NCBI GenBank assembly: GCA_030681135.1
Contig: JAUXXF010000025.1
Location: 121,198 to 185,197, forward strand
Length of the DNA stretch: 64,000 nt
Source: Chlamydiales bacterium
Lineage (GTDB): Bacteria > Chlamydiota > Chlamydiia > Chlamydiales > SM23-39
Reading direction: 5' to 3'
Positions 8,278-16,080 of the stretch are shown here, in pieces. The position numbers were made by a program, and so were the translations under genes. Below the pieces are notes generated by a model. The model ran no database searches and was not told the origin of the DNA. It worked only from the letters and a program-made list of their open reading frames with translations. Each line of letters starts with the position of its first letter. Position 1 is the first letter of the stretch.

Positions 8278-9447
8278 ATGAAAGATCTAGTGATTACAGG
8301 AGTTGGAGTGATTACATCTATTGGATCTGGCAGCATTGCAATGATGCAACGTCTTATAGATGGGGAGAGTTGTTTTTCTTCTCATCGTCAAATCCAAGAT
8401 GAAGGACATAAACCATTAGTGGCTTATGTCGAGGATAAACATTTGGTTGAAGAAATTGGCATTAGAGCATTAAGAAAATTAGATCGATTCACTCTGCTAT
8501 CCATGCAAGCATTTCGTCAAGCTCTAAATAGTGCCAAGTTGGATAGTGAGACAGCTCATGAGTTTGGACTTCTTATAGGCAATTCTACTGGGGGATGGTC
8601 ATTCGTTGAGCCCCAGATGGATGATATTTATAAGGAAAATTACGATGCTCTTAGCCCCTATGTTGCCACTGCATGGTTCCCTTCAGCGCCGCAGGGAGAG
8701 ATCTCGATCCTTCACAAAATTTCAGGTTATAGCAAAACATTTGCAGCAGATGCGTTAAGTGTCGGCTATGCTTTAGAGCATGCCTGCTACCTCTTAACCC
8801 AAGACTATTTGCCTGGCGTTTTTTTAGGAGGAGTAGAAGCTCCGCTTTCACCACTTGTTTATAACAGCTGCCTTCGTATCGAACCACTATCTGTCTCAGA
8901 TCGTTATTTACCTTTTCATACTCAATCTGATGGATATTTGCTGGGAGAAGGAGCTGGATTTCTAACTATTGAATCTTACGATCATGTTGTGGAGAGAAAA
9001 AAAATTCCTCTTGCTCGTATTTCTGGGATAGGAACTTCTAGCACACTTTCTGAGTCAATCAAAATTTGTTTGGACAATGCGAAGAAAAGGCCCGAAGATA
9101 TTGATTGTATTTTACTCGATGCTAAGGGGACCAATGATTACGATGATGATGAGTACGCCGCCTTAGAAAAGATTTTCTGCTTTTGCGAAAATCTCCATTT
9201 AACAACGACAAAAACCTTGCATGGAAGCCTACTTGCAGCAGATCTTGCCGTTCAGCTAGTCATTGCAGTTTTATCATTGACACATCAAACAATTCCAAGA
9301 GGCCTTTGGTCTAAAGATGGTCACAAACATTCCTCTTTTGGAAATTTAGTGTTAGATAAACCAGTCAGAAAAAAAATCACGAATATATTAACTTACGCAA
9401 GAAATTTAGACGGGTCTAGCTATGTCGTTCTAATCAGTCTTGTGTAA
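8278..9447 (+). CDS. type II PKS chain length factor (KS-beta)
   Basis: A 389-residue homologue of the preceding ketosynthase. The active site is degenerate: aligning GYAL of both proteins without gaps puts Phe155 where KS-alpha has Cys162, and the NAHGS and KSQLGH histidine motifs are altered (LDAKGTND; KTLHGSL). Loss of the nucleophile is the hallmark of chain length factors, which pair with KS-alpha and set the number of condensations. Streptomyces CLFs usually carry Gln at the Cys position, so Phe is atypical. The gap to KS-alpha is 5 bases, consistent with stoichiometric production. Confidence 0.87.
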   Translation: MKDLVITGVGVITSIGSGSIAMMQRLIDGESCFSSHRQIQDEGHKPLVAYVEDKHLVEEIGIRALRKLDRFTLLSMQAFRQALNSAKLDSETAHEFGLLIGNSTGGWSFVEPQMDDIYKENYDALSPYVATAWFPSAPQGEISILHKISGYSKTFAADALSVGYALEHACYLLTQDYLPGVFLGGVEAPLSPLVYNSCLRIEPLSVSDRYLPFHTQSDGYLLGEGAGFLTIESYDHVVERKKIPLARISGIGTSSTLSESIKICLDNAKKRPEDIDCILLDAKGTNDYDDDEYAALEKIFCFCENLHLTTTKTLHGSLLAADLAVQLVIAVLSLTHQTIPRGLWSKDGHKHSSFGNLVLDKPVRKKITNILTYARNLDGSSYVVLISLV

Positions 9448-9473
9448 TTGCGAAACAAAAAAAAGGATACTTT

Positions 9474-9911
9474 ATGTTCAGATGGACTTTAACTGCAGAA
9501 GTAAAAACCAAGGCAGATCCTAATGCTATATGGGATCTTTGGGTCGATGTTCCTTCATGGCCAAAGTGGGATCATGAGCTTGAATGGTGTTCACTTGATG
9601 GCCCATTTAAAGTCGGCACTACAGGGAAGCTTAAACCAAAAGGTTGGCTCGCTTCCACATTTCGTCTCATCTCAGTTGAAGAAGGCAAAGCGCATAGCGA
9701 TAGAACTGAGATGCCCTTTACTAAGATTATCTTTAATCACTCACTGAGCCCTTGTGAAAATGGAGAAGTGACTATTGTTCATCAGGTTGAAGTTTGTGGG
9801 CTTCTTGCCCCTCTTCTTTGGCTTACAATGAGAAGAGCTATTAAGAAAGGTTTACCACAAGCTGTAAATAGGCTTGCTCAATTAGCAGAATTAAAAACAC
9901 AAAGTTCATAA
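9474..9911 (+). CDS. SRPBCC-family polyketide cyclase-like protein
   Basis: A 145-residue SRPBCC protein with the typical opening, a strand, then IWDLWVDVPSWPKWD, where W-x-W/D contacts mark the start-like cyclase/dehydrase family. It pairs best with the protein at 10362-10802 (shared WDLWVDV / WKFWSDV, then LEWC) and is more distant from the three cyclases at 3.5-5.1 kb. AGGA lies upstream of the ATG at 9474. A role in ring formation or product binding is inferred from position. Confidence 0.7.
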   Translation: MFRWTLTAEVKTKADPNAIWDLWVDVPSWPKWDHELEWCSLDGPFKVGTTGKLKPKGWLASTFRLISVEEGKAHSDRTEMPFTKIIFNHSLSPCENGEVTIVHQVEVCGLLAPLLWLTMRRAIKKGLPQAVNRLAQLAELKTQSS

Positions 9912-9924
9912 AAAAAAGGAGTCA

Positions 9925-10365
9925 ATGATGTCAGCAGCAGTTACTACAAAATATTGGATGAGTACAGTTTCAAGAGAGCATGTCCTTATTGGAGTTGAAG
10001 GAGGATTTTGTCAAGTATGCCATGGAAAGAAAGGTCCATTAGCTCGAATGAAAGAAGGCGATTGGCTTATTTATTATTCTCCCAAAGAGTCTTTGGGAGG
10101 AAATATGTCTTGTCAAAAGTTTACGGCGATAGGAAAAATTGCCGATAACCATATTTATCAATTTCAAATGAGCGATAATTTTATTCCCTTTAGAAGAAAT
10201 GTCACTTATTTGCAAGATGTTAAAGATCAATCTATTCGACCACTTTTGGAAAAACTTACCTTTACGCAAGGCAAAGCAAATTGGGGAATGCAATTTCGTA
10301 TGGGACTTTTTGAAATCTCTAAAAACGATTTTGAGCTAATCAAACAACATATGGAGAAGGAATGA
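9925..10365 (+). CDS. EVE-domain (UPF0310-like) protein
   Basis: A 146-residue protein resembling the EVE domain: KYWMSTVSREHVLIGVEGGF at the start, then a central KEGDWLIYYSP and a C-terminal MGLFEIS. EVE domains are PUA-like folds that in known cases bind modified bases or nucleic acid. Nothing in that description explains its presence between two cyclases; it may have been co-opted for ligand binding or be a passenger. AAAGGAG precedes the ATG at 9925; the next codon is also ATG. It overlaps the next gene by 4 bases. Confidence 0.7.
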   Translation: MMSAAVTTKYWMSTVSREHVLIGVEGGFCQVCHGKKGPLARMKEGDWLIYYSPKESLGGNMSCQKFTAIGKIADNHIYQFQMSDNFIPFRRNVTYLQDVKDQSIRPLLEKLTFTQGKANWGMQFRMGLFEISKNDFELIKQHMEKE

Positions 10366-10802
10366 GCTTAAAAATTGAACATACTGAATTTGCTAAAGCA
10401 AAAGCTGAAACTGTCTGGAAATTTTGGAGTGATGTCTCTACCTGGTCATTATGGGATCTCGGACTGGAATGGTGTAAATTGAAAGAAGGACATACATTTC
10501 AGCTGCATGGAGAAGCTTTATTGCTACCAACCGGAGCTCCTCAGCCTGTGCATATTCGCATTACTGAGTGTACTCCGAATAGAAGTTTTACCGACGAGGC
10601 AAAAATGGAGCTTGGCTCCATTTTAGTATCGCATGAAGTGATTGTCTTTAAAGATGGAGTACAAATTACTCATTGCTTTCACTATACCCCCTCAAGCCCT
10701 CAAGCAGAAATCATGTTTAGACAGCAAATTTTACCCAGACTGGAAGTAAAATGGCCACAAACAGTAAGAACATTAGCGCGTCTTGTTGAAAAAGAAGGTT
10801 GA
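10362..10802 (+). CDS. SRPBCC-family polyketide cyclase-like protein
   Basis: A 146-residue SRPBCC protein homologous to the one at 9474, with ETVWKFWSDVSTWSLWD near residues 17-33 and LEWCKL shortly after. It starts with ATGA overlapping the stop of the EVE gene (GAAGGA upstream), a typical translational coupling arrangement. It is the fifth SRPBCC domain encoded in the cluster. Function in folding, aromatisation or binding of the polyketide is inferred. Confidence 0.7.
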   Translation: MSLKIEHTEFAKAKAETVWKFWSDVSTWSLWDLGLEWCKLKEGHTFQLHGEALLLPTGAPQPVHIRITECTPNRSFTDEAKMELGSILVSHEVIVFKDGVQITHCFHYTPSSPQAEIMFRQQILPRLEVKWPQTVRTLARLVEKEG

Positions 10803-10806
10803 TTAC

Positions 10807-11580
10807 ATGAAAAGATTTCATTTATTTGAGTTTGAAGATTTAAAGTGGTTACCTAAAATTTTCCGTCGATTTATTACAGATTTACTCGCCTATCAAATGG
10901 ACCATTTTGGCATCTACCATGCGACTCAGGAAAAAATCCAAGAAATCCTGAATAAGACAGAGCATGATACTCTTGTTGATTTATGTTCTGGCAGCGGAGG
11001 TCCAGCACCGGAGATTCGAAAAAATGTCTCCTCGGCTCTGGGTCGCGACATTAATCTCATTTTAACGGATAAATATCCTAACCTGGAGGCTTTTAACGCT
11101 TCTAGAAAACTGCATGTAAATCCTGTCACTGAACCTGTGGATGCGACAAAAGTTTTGCCGCATCTAAAAGGATTCCGTACAATGTTTACGGCTTTTCATC
11201 ATTTTAAACCAAAACAAGCTCAACAGATTTTACAAGATGCAGTCAATGCGCAAATGCCGATCGGGATTTTCGAAATTACCGAAAGGAAAGCAATTTCTCT
11301 AATGACTTTGTTGATTGCTCCAATCACCTGTTTTATTTTTTCTCTTTTTGTTCGTCCTTTCAAATTCAGTCGATTTTTTTGGGTCTATATGATTCCTGTG
11401 ATCCCTTTAATGTATACCTGGGATGGATTGATTTCCAATTTAAGGACGTATACGAAACAAGAATTATTAGAAATGACAAAACAGCTCAAAGGGAATGATT
11501 TTATTTGGGAAACGGGAGAGCTTATTTCAAAATTTCATATTAAAGTTTCTTATTTAATAGGCCATCCAAAGACCAGGTAA
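10807..11580 (+). CDS. class I SAM-dependent methyltransferase
   Basis: A 257-residue protein with the SAM-binding motif I VDLCSGSGGPAPE near residue 57 and a later acidic strand (LTDKYPN). Residues around 160-200 are strongly hydrophobic and could form two membrane-embedded or lipid-facing helices, unusual for a soluble methyltransferase. I prefer the ATG at 10807 (GAAGG upstream); an in-frame TTG at 10783 would overlap the previous gene. As the last gene of the operon it probably methylates the polyketide, but a membrane-lipid or quinone-like substrate is possible. Confidence 0.75.
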   Translation: MKRFHLFEFEDLKWLPKIFRRFITDLLAYQMDHFGIYHATQEKIQEILNKTEHDTLVDLCSGSGGPAPEIRKNVSSALGRDINLILTDKYPNLEAFNASRKLHVNPVTEPVDATKVLPHLKGFRTMFTAFHHFKPKQAQQILQDAVNAQMPIGIFEITERKAISLMTLLIAPITCFIFSLFVRPFKFSRFFWVYMIPVIPLMYTWDGLISNLRTYTKQELLEMTKQLKGNDFIWETGELISKFHIKVSYLIGHPKTR

Positions 11581-11733
11581 AAAATATTTTTACACATAAG
11601 CAATCGAGATTTATACAAAGAGGATCCTCAGAACTAGTCGGAAGCAAAACGCAAGGGAAGACAAAAATCCTGACCTAGGGCCGATACACCCAAAAACTAG
11701 TTCTTCAGGTTGTTTGTGTACAAAAAAATATTC

Positions 11734-11762
11734 TTGTTGTCTTTCAAGAATTCCTCTATACT
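11734..11762 (+). promoter_or_regulatory. predicted sigma-70-type promoter for the MFS gene
   Basis: TTGTTG at 11734-11739 and TATACT at 11757-11762 are separated by exactly 17 bases. The MFS start is 150 bases further on, leaving a leader that contains the hairpin at 11827-11872. Confidence 0.5.
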
Positions 11763-11826
11763 TTTTCTCATTCACCAGAGGTGCTTGTTCGTTGAACAGG
11801 CTGAAAAAGCGAAAGCTTAACTCTTA

Positions 11827-11872
11827 GAGACTGTCTTCGCATTCGGTTTCAACCGAATGCGAAGACAGTCTC
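11827..11872. repeat. perfect 22-bp inverted repeat in a leader region
   Basis: Arms of 22 bases (GAGACTGTCTTCGCATTCGG plus TT) match perfectly around a 2-base loop. No U-tract follows, so it is not a standard terminator. It may be a leader structure or a small palindromic mobile repeat. Confidence 0.8.
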
Positions 11873-11913
11873 ATACCTGATCTAGATAATACTAGCGTAG
11901 GAAGCGTTGAAAC

Positions 11914-13122
11914 ATGAGATCTATAACAAATTATTTAGCAGCTATTTCAGGAAACATCCTGAAACACTATGACCAATCGGTCTACGGGTTTTTAATCCCT
12001 TTTCTGGCTCCCCTATTTTTCCCTCACGAAGACCCTGTCTATTCTTTGCTGGCAGCTTTTGCTTTGCTCCCCTTAGGATTCATTGCCAAGCCTCTGGGGG
12101 CCTATGTCTTTGGCTATTTCGGCGATCGATATGGAAGAAAAAAATGCCTTGTAGTGACTCTTTTTGGAATGGGATGTACAACAGCATCGATAGGCTGTTT
12201 ACCGTCGTTTGAAGAGGCAGGATGGACAGCTCCCTTGCTTCTTGGTCTTTTCCGTCTTGCGCAGAGCTTTTTTGCAGCTGGAGAAACTACAGGAGGCGCT
12301 CTGTTTCTTTTAGAGCAGACGACTGCAAAAAAGCGAGGGTTGATGAGCTCTCTCTTTGATGCCTCGGGAATTTTAGGGGTGTTAATGGCAGCTGTTGGAG
12401 TTTATATCCTCGGACAAACTCATTGGCGCTGGCTCTTTTGGATTGGCGGAGTCTCTGCCATTCTTGGTCTCATGCTCCGAAAAACCACATCAGAAACCTA
12501 CATAGCTCCTGAAAAAAAAACATGGAGCAGATCCGACTGGGCGTCCATGCTGACCATTGCCGCAGTATCTGGATTTTCTTATGCGAACTATTACCTGCTG
12601 TTTACCTTCTTGACCAGTTTTTTACCTCTAGTCAGTCATGTGAGCGCTCAAGAAGCTTTAGCTCTCAATACACTCTTGCTCAGCATCGATTTCCTCCTCC
12701 TCCCCTGTTTTGGCTATTTGAGTCTACACATCAGTAAAGAAAAGCTCATCCTTACAGCAACAATGCTTGGAGCGATGCTAACTTACCCTCTTTTTCTTCT
12801 CCTAGATGGAGCAAGCGCATGGACGGCAGCTGGAGTACGCGTTGCATTTACGGTCATCGGAGTCTGTCTTGCAGCTCCCTATCATGCCTGGGCCATGGAA
12901 ACTGCTCCGGAAGAAAAACGATTTACGATCTGCTCCATGGGATCGGCTGTAGGAGGAAGGCTCATTGGCGCGCCCATGCCTATTTTAAGCCTGTGGCTCT
13001 ATCATCAAACAGGATCGGTTGGAGCAGCTGGGATTCCTTTAGTTCTGACAGCTCTGTTGGCTAGCGGCGCGATCATCTTGAGTAAGAGAGCTGTTGTGAT
13101 AAATTCCTCTTCCACTTTATAA
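11914..13122 (+). CDS. MFS transporter, metabolite:H+ symporter-like
   Basis: A 402-residue membrane protein with about 12 hydrophobic segments. The loop between segments 2 and 3 carries the MFS signature GYFGDRYGRKK (near residues 67-77), and the opening resembles the MHS/ProP-like symporter branch (DQSVYGFLIPFLAPLFF). Likely it imports a small osmolyte or carboxylate in exchange with protons across the inner membrane. It is followed 10 bases later by a K+ transporter gene, so the two may be one osmotic-response unit. It lies just after the polyketide cluster but is separated by its own promoter, so a role in product export is not favoured. Confidence 0.8.
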   Translation: MRSITNYLAAISGNILKHYDQSVYGFLIPFLAPLFFPHEDPVYSLLAAFALLPLGFIAKPLGAYVFGYFGDRYGRKKCLVVTLFGMGCTTASIGCLPSFEEAGWTAPLLLGLFRLAQSFFAAGETTGGALFLLEQTTAKKRGLMSSLFDASGILGVLMAAVGVYILGQTHWRWLFWIGGVSAILGLMLRKTTSETYIAPEKKTWSRSDWASMLTIAAVSGFSYANYYLLFTFLTSFLPLVSHVSAQEALALNTLLLSIDFLLLPCFGYLSLHISKEKLILTATMLGAMLTYPLFLLLDGASAWTAAGVRVAFTVIGVCLAAPYHAWAMETAPEEKRFTICSMGSAVGGRLIGAPMPILSLWLYHQTGSVGAAGIPLVLTALLASGAIILSKRAVVINSSSTL

Positions 13123-13131
13123 AACAAAATT

Positions 13132-14436
13132 ATGAGGCGCCTTCATCCTGCAAAGATTTTAGTCCTTGGCTATCTGTTCTATTCTCTTATAGGATTTCTC
13201 CTGTTATCGCTCCCCATTTGCCATAAGGAATCTGTTCCTCTTATAGACTCGTATTTCACAGCCGTCTCTTCTATCTCAACAACAGGACTTGCAACGATTG
13301 ATATTGGAAGCGAATATAATTTTTTTGGACAACTGATCATCTTGCTATTGATCCAGCTGGGAGGTATTGGTTATATGACCTTCAGCTCCTTTGTTGTTCT
13401 CTGTACTTCCCAAAAACTCTCCTCCTATAGGCAAAAAATTGGGAAAAGCTCTTTTCCTGTCCCTCAACATTTTTCGATCCAAGAATTTATCATCTCTGTT
13501 GTTGTATTCTCTTTTCTGGCAGAGCTCATTGGAGCCATCGCCTTGAGCTTGGTATTTTGGTATAAAAATATCGATTATTGGCTATGGCAAGGCATCTTTC
13601 ATAGCATCTCTGCTTTTTGCACGGCGGGCTTAAGTCTATTTAGTGATGGATTTGTTCCTTTTCAAAAAAATGGCGCCTGCAATGTGATCATCTCCACGCT
13701 AGCCATTTTAGGGTCGTTAGGATTCATTGTTTCTCTAGATTTTTATAAAAAATGGACCAAAAGGGGACATTTTTTATCGTTTACAACGAAAGTCATTTTA
13801 ATCATGTCAGTCTCTTTTCTCACTTTGGGAACCATTTTATTTTTTATCTTAGAAAGTCTCTCAGATCATGCGACAACATTTGACAAATTTCTCATCGGTT
13901 TTTTTCAAGTAACCTCTGCTACAACCACTACTGGATTCAATACAATCGATATTGGCACACTAACTCCTCCCATGATTATCTTGCTCGGTTTTTTGTCCAC
14001 TTTTGGAGCTTCTCCTTCAGGAACTGGAGGAGGGGTAAAAAACACCTCTTTTGCAGCTCTTTTTGGTTTTGTGAAAAACACCCTGAAAGACCATCCAACT
14101 ACTTTTTGGAGACATCTTATTCCTGTCAATCGAGTCAAAATTGCTACTGTTTCCTTTATTTTCTATGTCTTTACTCTCTCGCTTTCCCTCTTCGTGCTTA
14201 GCTTGTCGGAGCACCGTCACCAAACAACGATCTCCTTATTTTTCGAAGCCGCCAATGCACTCAATAACTCAGGGCTCAGCATGGGGGTCACCTCTGATCT
14301 CACAGACCTAGGGAAAATCTTTATTGCTCTCTTAATGCTTATGGGGCGAGTTGGCGTTTTGACCTTCGGAGTGGCCATCTCTTCCCAAACAGAGGAAAAA
14401 ATATTTACTTACAAAAAAACCGAACTGATTACGTAA
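13132..14436 (+). CDS. Trk/Ktr-type potassium transporter membrane subunit
   Basis: A 434-residue membrane protein of the TrkH/KtrB superfamily. Four P-loop segments line up with selectivity-filter glycines: STTGLATIDIG (near residue 50), CTAGLSLFSDG (near 165), TTTTGFNTIDIG (near 265) and NNSGLSMGVTSD (near 383). This four-fold M1-P-M2 architecture conducts K+ or Na+ under control of a cytoplasmic RCK subunit (TrkA/KtrA), which is not seen in this window. Length is closer to KtrB than TrkH. It directly follows the MFS gene. Confidence 0.88.
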   Translation: MRRLHPAKILVLGYLFYSLIGFLLLSLPICHKESVPLIDSYFTAVSSISTTGLATIDIGSEYNFFGQLIILLLIQLGGIGYMTFSSFVVLCTSQKLSSYRQKIGKSSFPVPQHFSIQEFIISVVVFSFLAELIGAIALSLVFWYKNIDYWLWQGIFHSISAFCTAGLSLFSDGFVPFQKNGACNVIISTLAILGSLGFIVSLDFYKKWTKRGHFLSFTTKVILIMSVSFLTLGTILFFILESLSDHATTFDKFLIGFFQVTSATTTTGFNTIDIGTLTPPMIILLGFLSTFGASPSGTGGGVKNTSFAALFGFVKNTLKDHPTTFWRHLIPVNRVKIATVSFIFYVFTLSLSLFVLSLSEHRHQTTISLFFEAANALNNSGLSMGVTSDLTDLGKIFIALLMLMGRVGVLTFGVAISSQTEEKIFTYKKTELIT

Positions 14437-14485
14437 AAAATTTCTCCTCTTTTTTTTTCTTTCCATTCCAGGTATCCTAGTAGGC

Positions 14486-16063
14486 ATGACTGACGATTTA
14501 CAACAAGCTATTTCCAAGCGACGCACTTTTGCGATTATTAGCCACCCGGATGCCGGGAAAACAACGCTTACTGAAAAACTTCTTTTATACTCAGGGGCCA
14601 TCCTTGCAGCTGGCATGGTAAAAGGGAGAAAGGGGCGCAAAGCAGCCGCTTCCGACTGGATGGCCATGGAGCAAGAAAGAGGCATTTCCATCACTTCTTC
14701 AGCCATGCAATTTACCTACAAAGACGTCATTATCAACGTTCTGGACACTCCTGGTCACGAAGATTTCTCTGAGGACACCTATCGCACATTAACGGCTGCC
14801 GACTGTGCGATCATGGTCATTGATGCTTCAAAAGGGGTCGAAAAGCAGACAAGAAAACTCTTTGAAGTCTGCAGGCTTCGAAAAATCCCGGTATTGACCT
14901 TTATCAATAAGATGGACATGCCTGGAAAAGAGCCTCTCGATCTCATGAACGAGGTAGAAAATGTTTTACAAATCCAGTCTTATGCGATGAATTGGCCTAT
15001 TGGCACAGGGAAAGAGTTTTGCGGAGTCGTAGATAGAGCAAAGGGAGAATGTATTTTCTTTTCTAAAACCTCTCACGGAGGCTCTCTTAAAGCAGACCTA
15101 CAAAGAATCCCTCTTGAAAGCCCCGAGGCTAAGCAAAAGATTGGGCACGGCTATACTGGGTTAACTGAAGAACTCGACCTATTAGATTTAGCCGGCAATG
15201 CATTTAGCATGGAAGATTTTTTACAAGGCGCAGTCACGCCCGTTTTTTTCGCTTCAGCTCTGACAAATTTTGGAGTTGAACCCTTTTTTGACGCCTTTAT
15301 TGAACTCGCGCCACCTCCTCACGGACGCCTAGCCGACCTTTCCGATGGAACGGAAATTTTCATCGATCCAGTGACAACACCATTTAGCGGCTACGTCTTT
15401 AAACTCCAAGCCAACATGGACCGCCGTCACCGCGATAGCATGGCATTTATCCGCATCTGTTCGGGCCTCTTTGAAAGAGATATCATTGTCAAACACCATC
15501 GCCTTGGCCGCGAGATTCGTCTCTCCCGTCCTCATGGCATGTTCGCAGGAGAGCGAAGCACGCTCGATGTCGCCTACCCAGGAGACATTATTGGAGTCAT
15601 CAACCCGGGCTTATTTACGATCGGAGATACGCTCTCTTTAACTGGTGGCTTCAATTTTAAACCACTTCCCCAATTCCAACCTGAAATCTTTGCCAAACTC
15701 CATCCAATAGACGTTGGCAAAAGAAAAGCTTTCGATAAAGGAATCTTACAACTTACTGAAGAGGGCGCCATTCAGCTCCTCAAAACAGAACATGACTCCA
15801 TCTTTGCAGCCGTAGGAAAACTGCAATTTGAGGTCATGCAATACCGTTTAAAAGACGAATATGGGGTAGAAACCCACTTAACCCCCCTTCCCTATCAATG
15901 CAGCGCATGGATATTAGGCGATGTCGAGAAGTTCACCAAAACCACAAGCTCTTTGATCGTCTACGACAGACTAAAACGTCCTATGGTCCTCTTTCAAAGC
16001 ATCTGGGATAAACAATATAGCGCCAAGCAAAACCCGGATCATCAGCTAATTGACATCTGTTAA
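14486..16063 (+). CDS. prfC: peptide chain release factor 3
   Basis: A 525-residue translational GTPase that recycles RF1/RF2 from the ribosome. The G domain shows P-loop HPDAGKTTLTEK (near residues 19-30), the switch region with RGISITSS, DTPGHEDF and NKMD. The length and the later domains match RF3 rather than EF-G. A short, decayed copy of residues around 340-365 occurs downstream at 16854-16926, and the gene between encodes an EF-Tu domain, so this region has a history of duplication of translation-factor DNA. Confidence 0.95.
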   Translation: MTDDLQQAISKRRTFAIISHPDAGKTTLTEKLLLYSGAILAAGMVKGRKGRKAAASDWMAMEQERGISITSSAMQFTYKDVIINVLDTPGHEDFSEDTYRTLTAADCAIMVIDASKGVEKQTRKLFEVCRLRKIPVLTFINKMDMPGKEPLDLMNEVENVLQIQSYAMNWPIGTGKEFCGVVDRAKGECIFFSKTSHGGSLKADLQRIPLESPEAKQKIGHGYTGLTEELDLLDLAGNAFSMEDFLQGAVTPVFFASALTNFGVEPFFDAFIELAPPPHGRLADLSDGTEIFIDPVTTPFSGYVFKLQANMDRRHRDSMAFIRICSGLFERDIIVKHHRLGREIRLSRPHGMFAGERSTLDVAYPGDIIGVINPGLFTIGDTLSLTGGFNFKPLPQFQPEIFAKLHPIDVGKRKAFDKGILQLTEEGAIQLLKTEHDSIFAAVGKLQFEVMQYRLKDEYGVETHLTPLPYQCSAWILGDVEKFTKTTSSLIVYDRLKRPMVLFQSIWDKQYSAKQNPDHQLIDIC

Positions 16064-16080
16064 GAAAGGAATTATTTATT

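Larger units (their letters stand above)
2107..11580 (+). other. type II (aromatic) polyketide synthase gene cluster
   Basis: Eleven plus-strand genes are packed end to end, most overlapping by 4-20 bases and the largest gap being about 26 bases, so they should be one transcript. Gene order: HemN-like radical SAM, ACP-cyclase fusion, cyclase, cyclase, flavoprotein, PF04199 cyclase, KS-alpha, KS-beta, cyclase, EVE protein, cyclase, methyltransferase. KS-alpha, KS-beta and ACP are the defining minimal type II PKS. No ketoreductase, acyltransferase, phosphopantetheinyl transferase or exporter lies inside. The DNA looks more A+T-rich than flanking housekeeping genes. A weak promoter candidate (TTGACA at 1950, TTAACC at 1973) lies upstream. 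The pathway is inferred from family membership; the product is unknown. Confidence 0.85.
11581..11913. other. 333-bp intergenic region after the polyketide cluster
   Basis: No gene is seen. It holds a long-range inverted repeat (AGAACTAGT at 11629 and ACTAGTTCT at about 11697), a good promoter candidate at 11734-11762 and a perfect hairpin at 11827-11872. It marks the boundary between the cluster and the transporter genes. Confidence 0.6.

Noticed and set aside
7034..9447. KS genes as ordinary fatty acid synthase FabF copies
   Set aside because: Two adjacent KS homologues, one without the nucleophile, next to ACP and polyketide cyclases fit a KS-alpha/KS-beta pair, not a fatty acid gene set.
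9925..10365. EVE protein as part of a phage-defence or restriction system
   Set aside because: No restriction, methylation or toxin genes are nearby; it is coupled to polyketide genes.
11914..14436. MFS and K+ transporter genes as export part of the polyketide cluster
   Set aside because: They have their own promoter after a 333-bp gap, and their families point to osmolyte and potassium transport.
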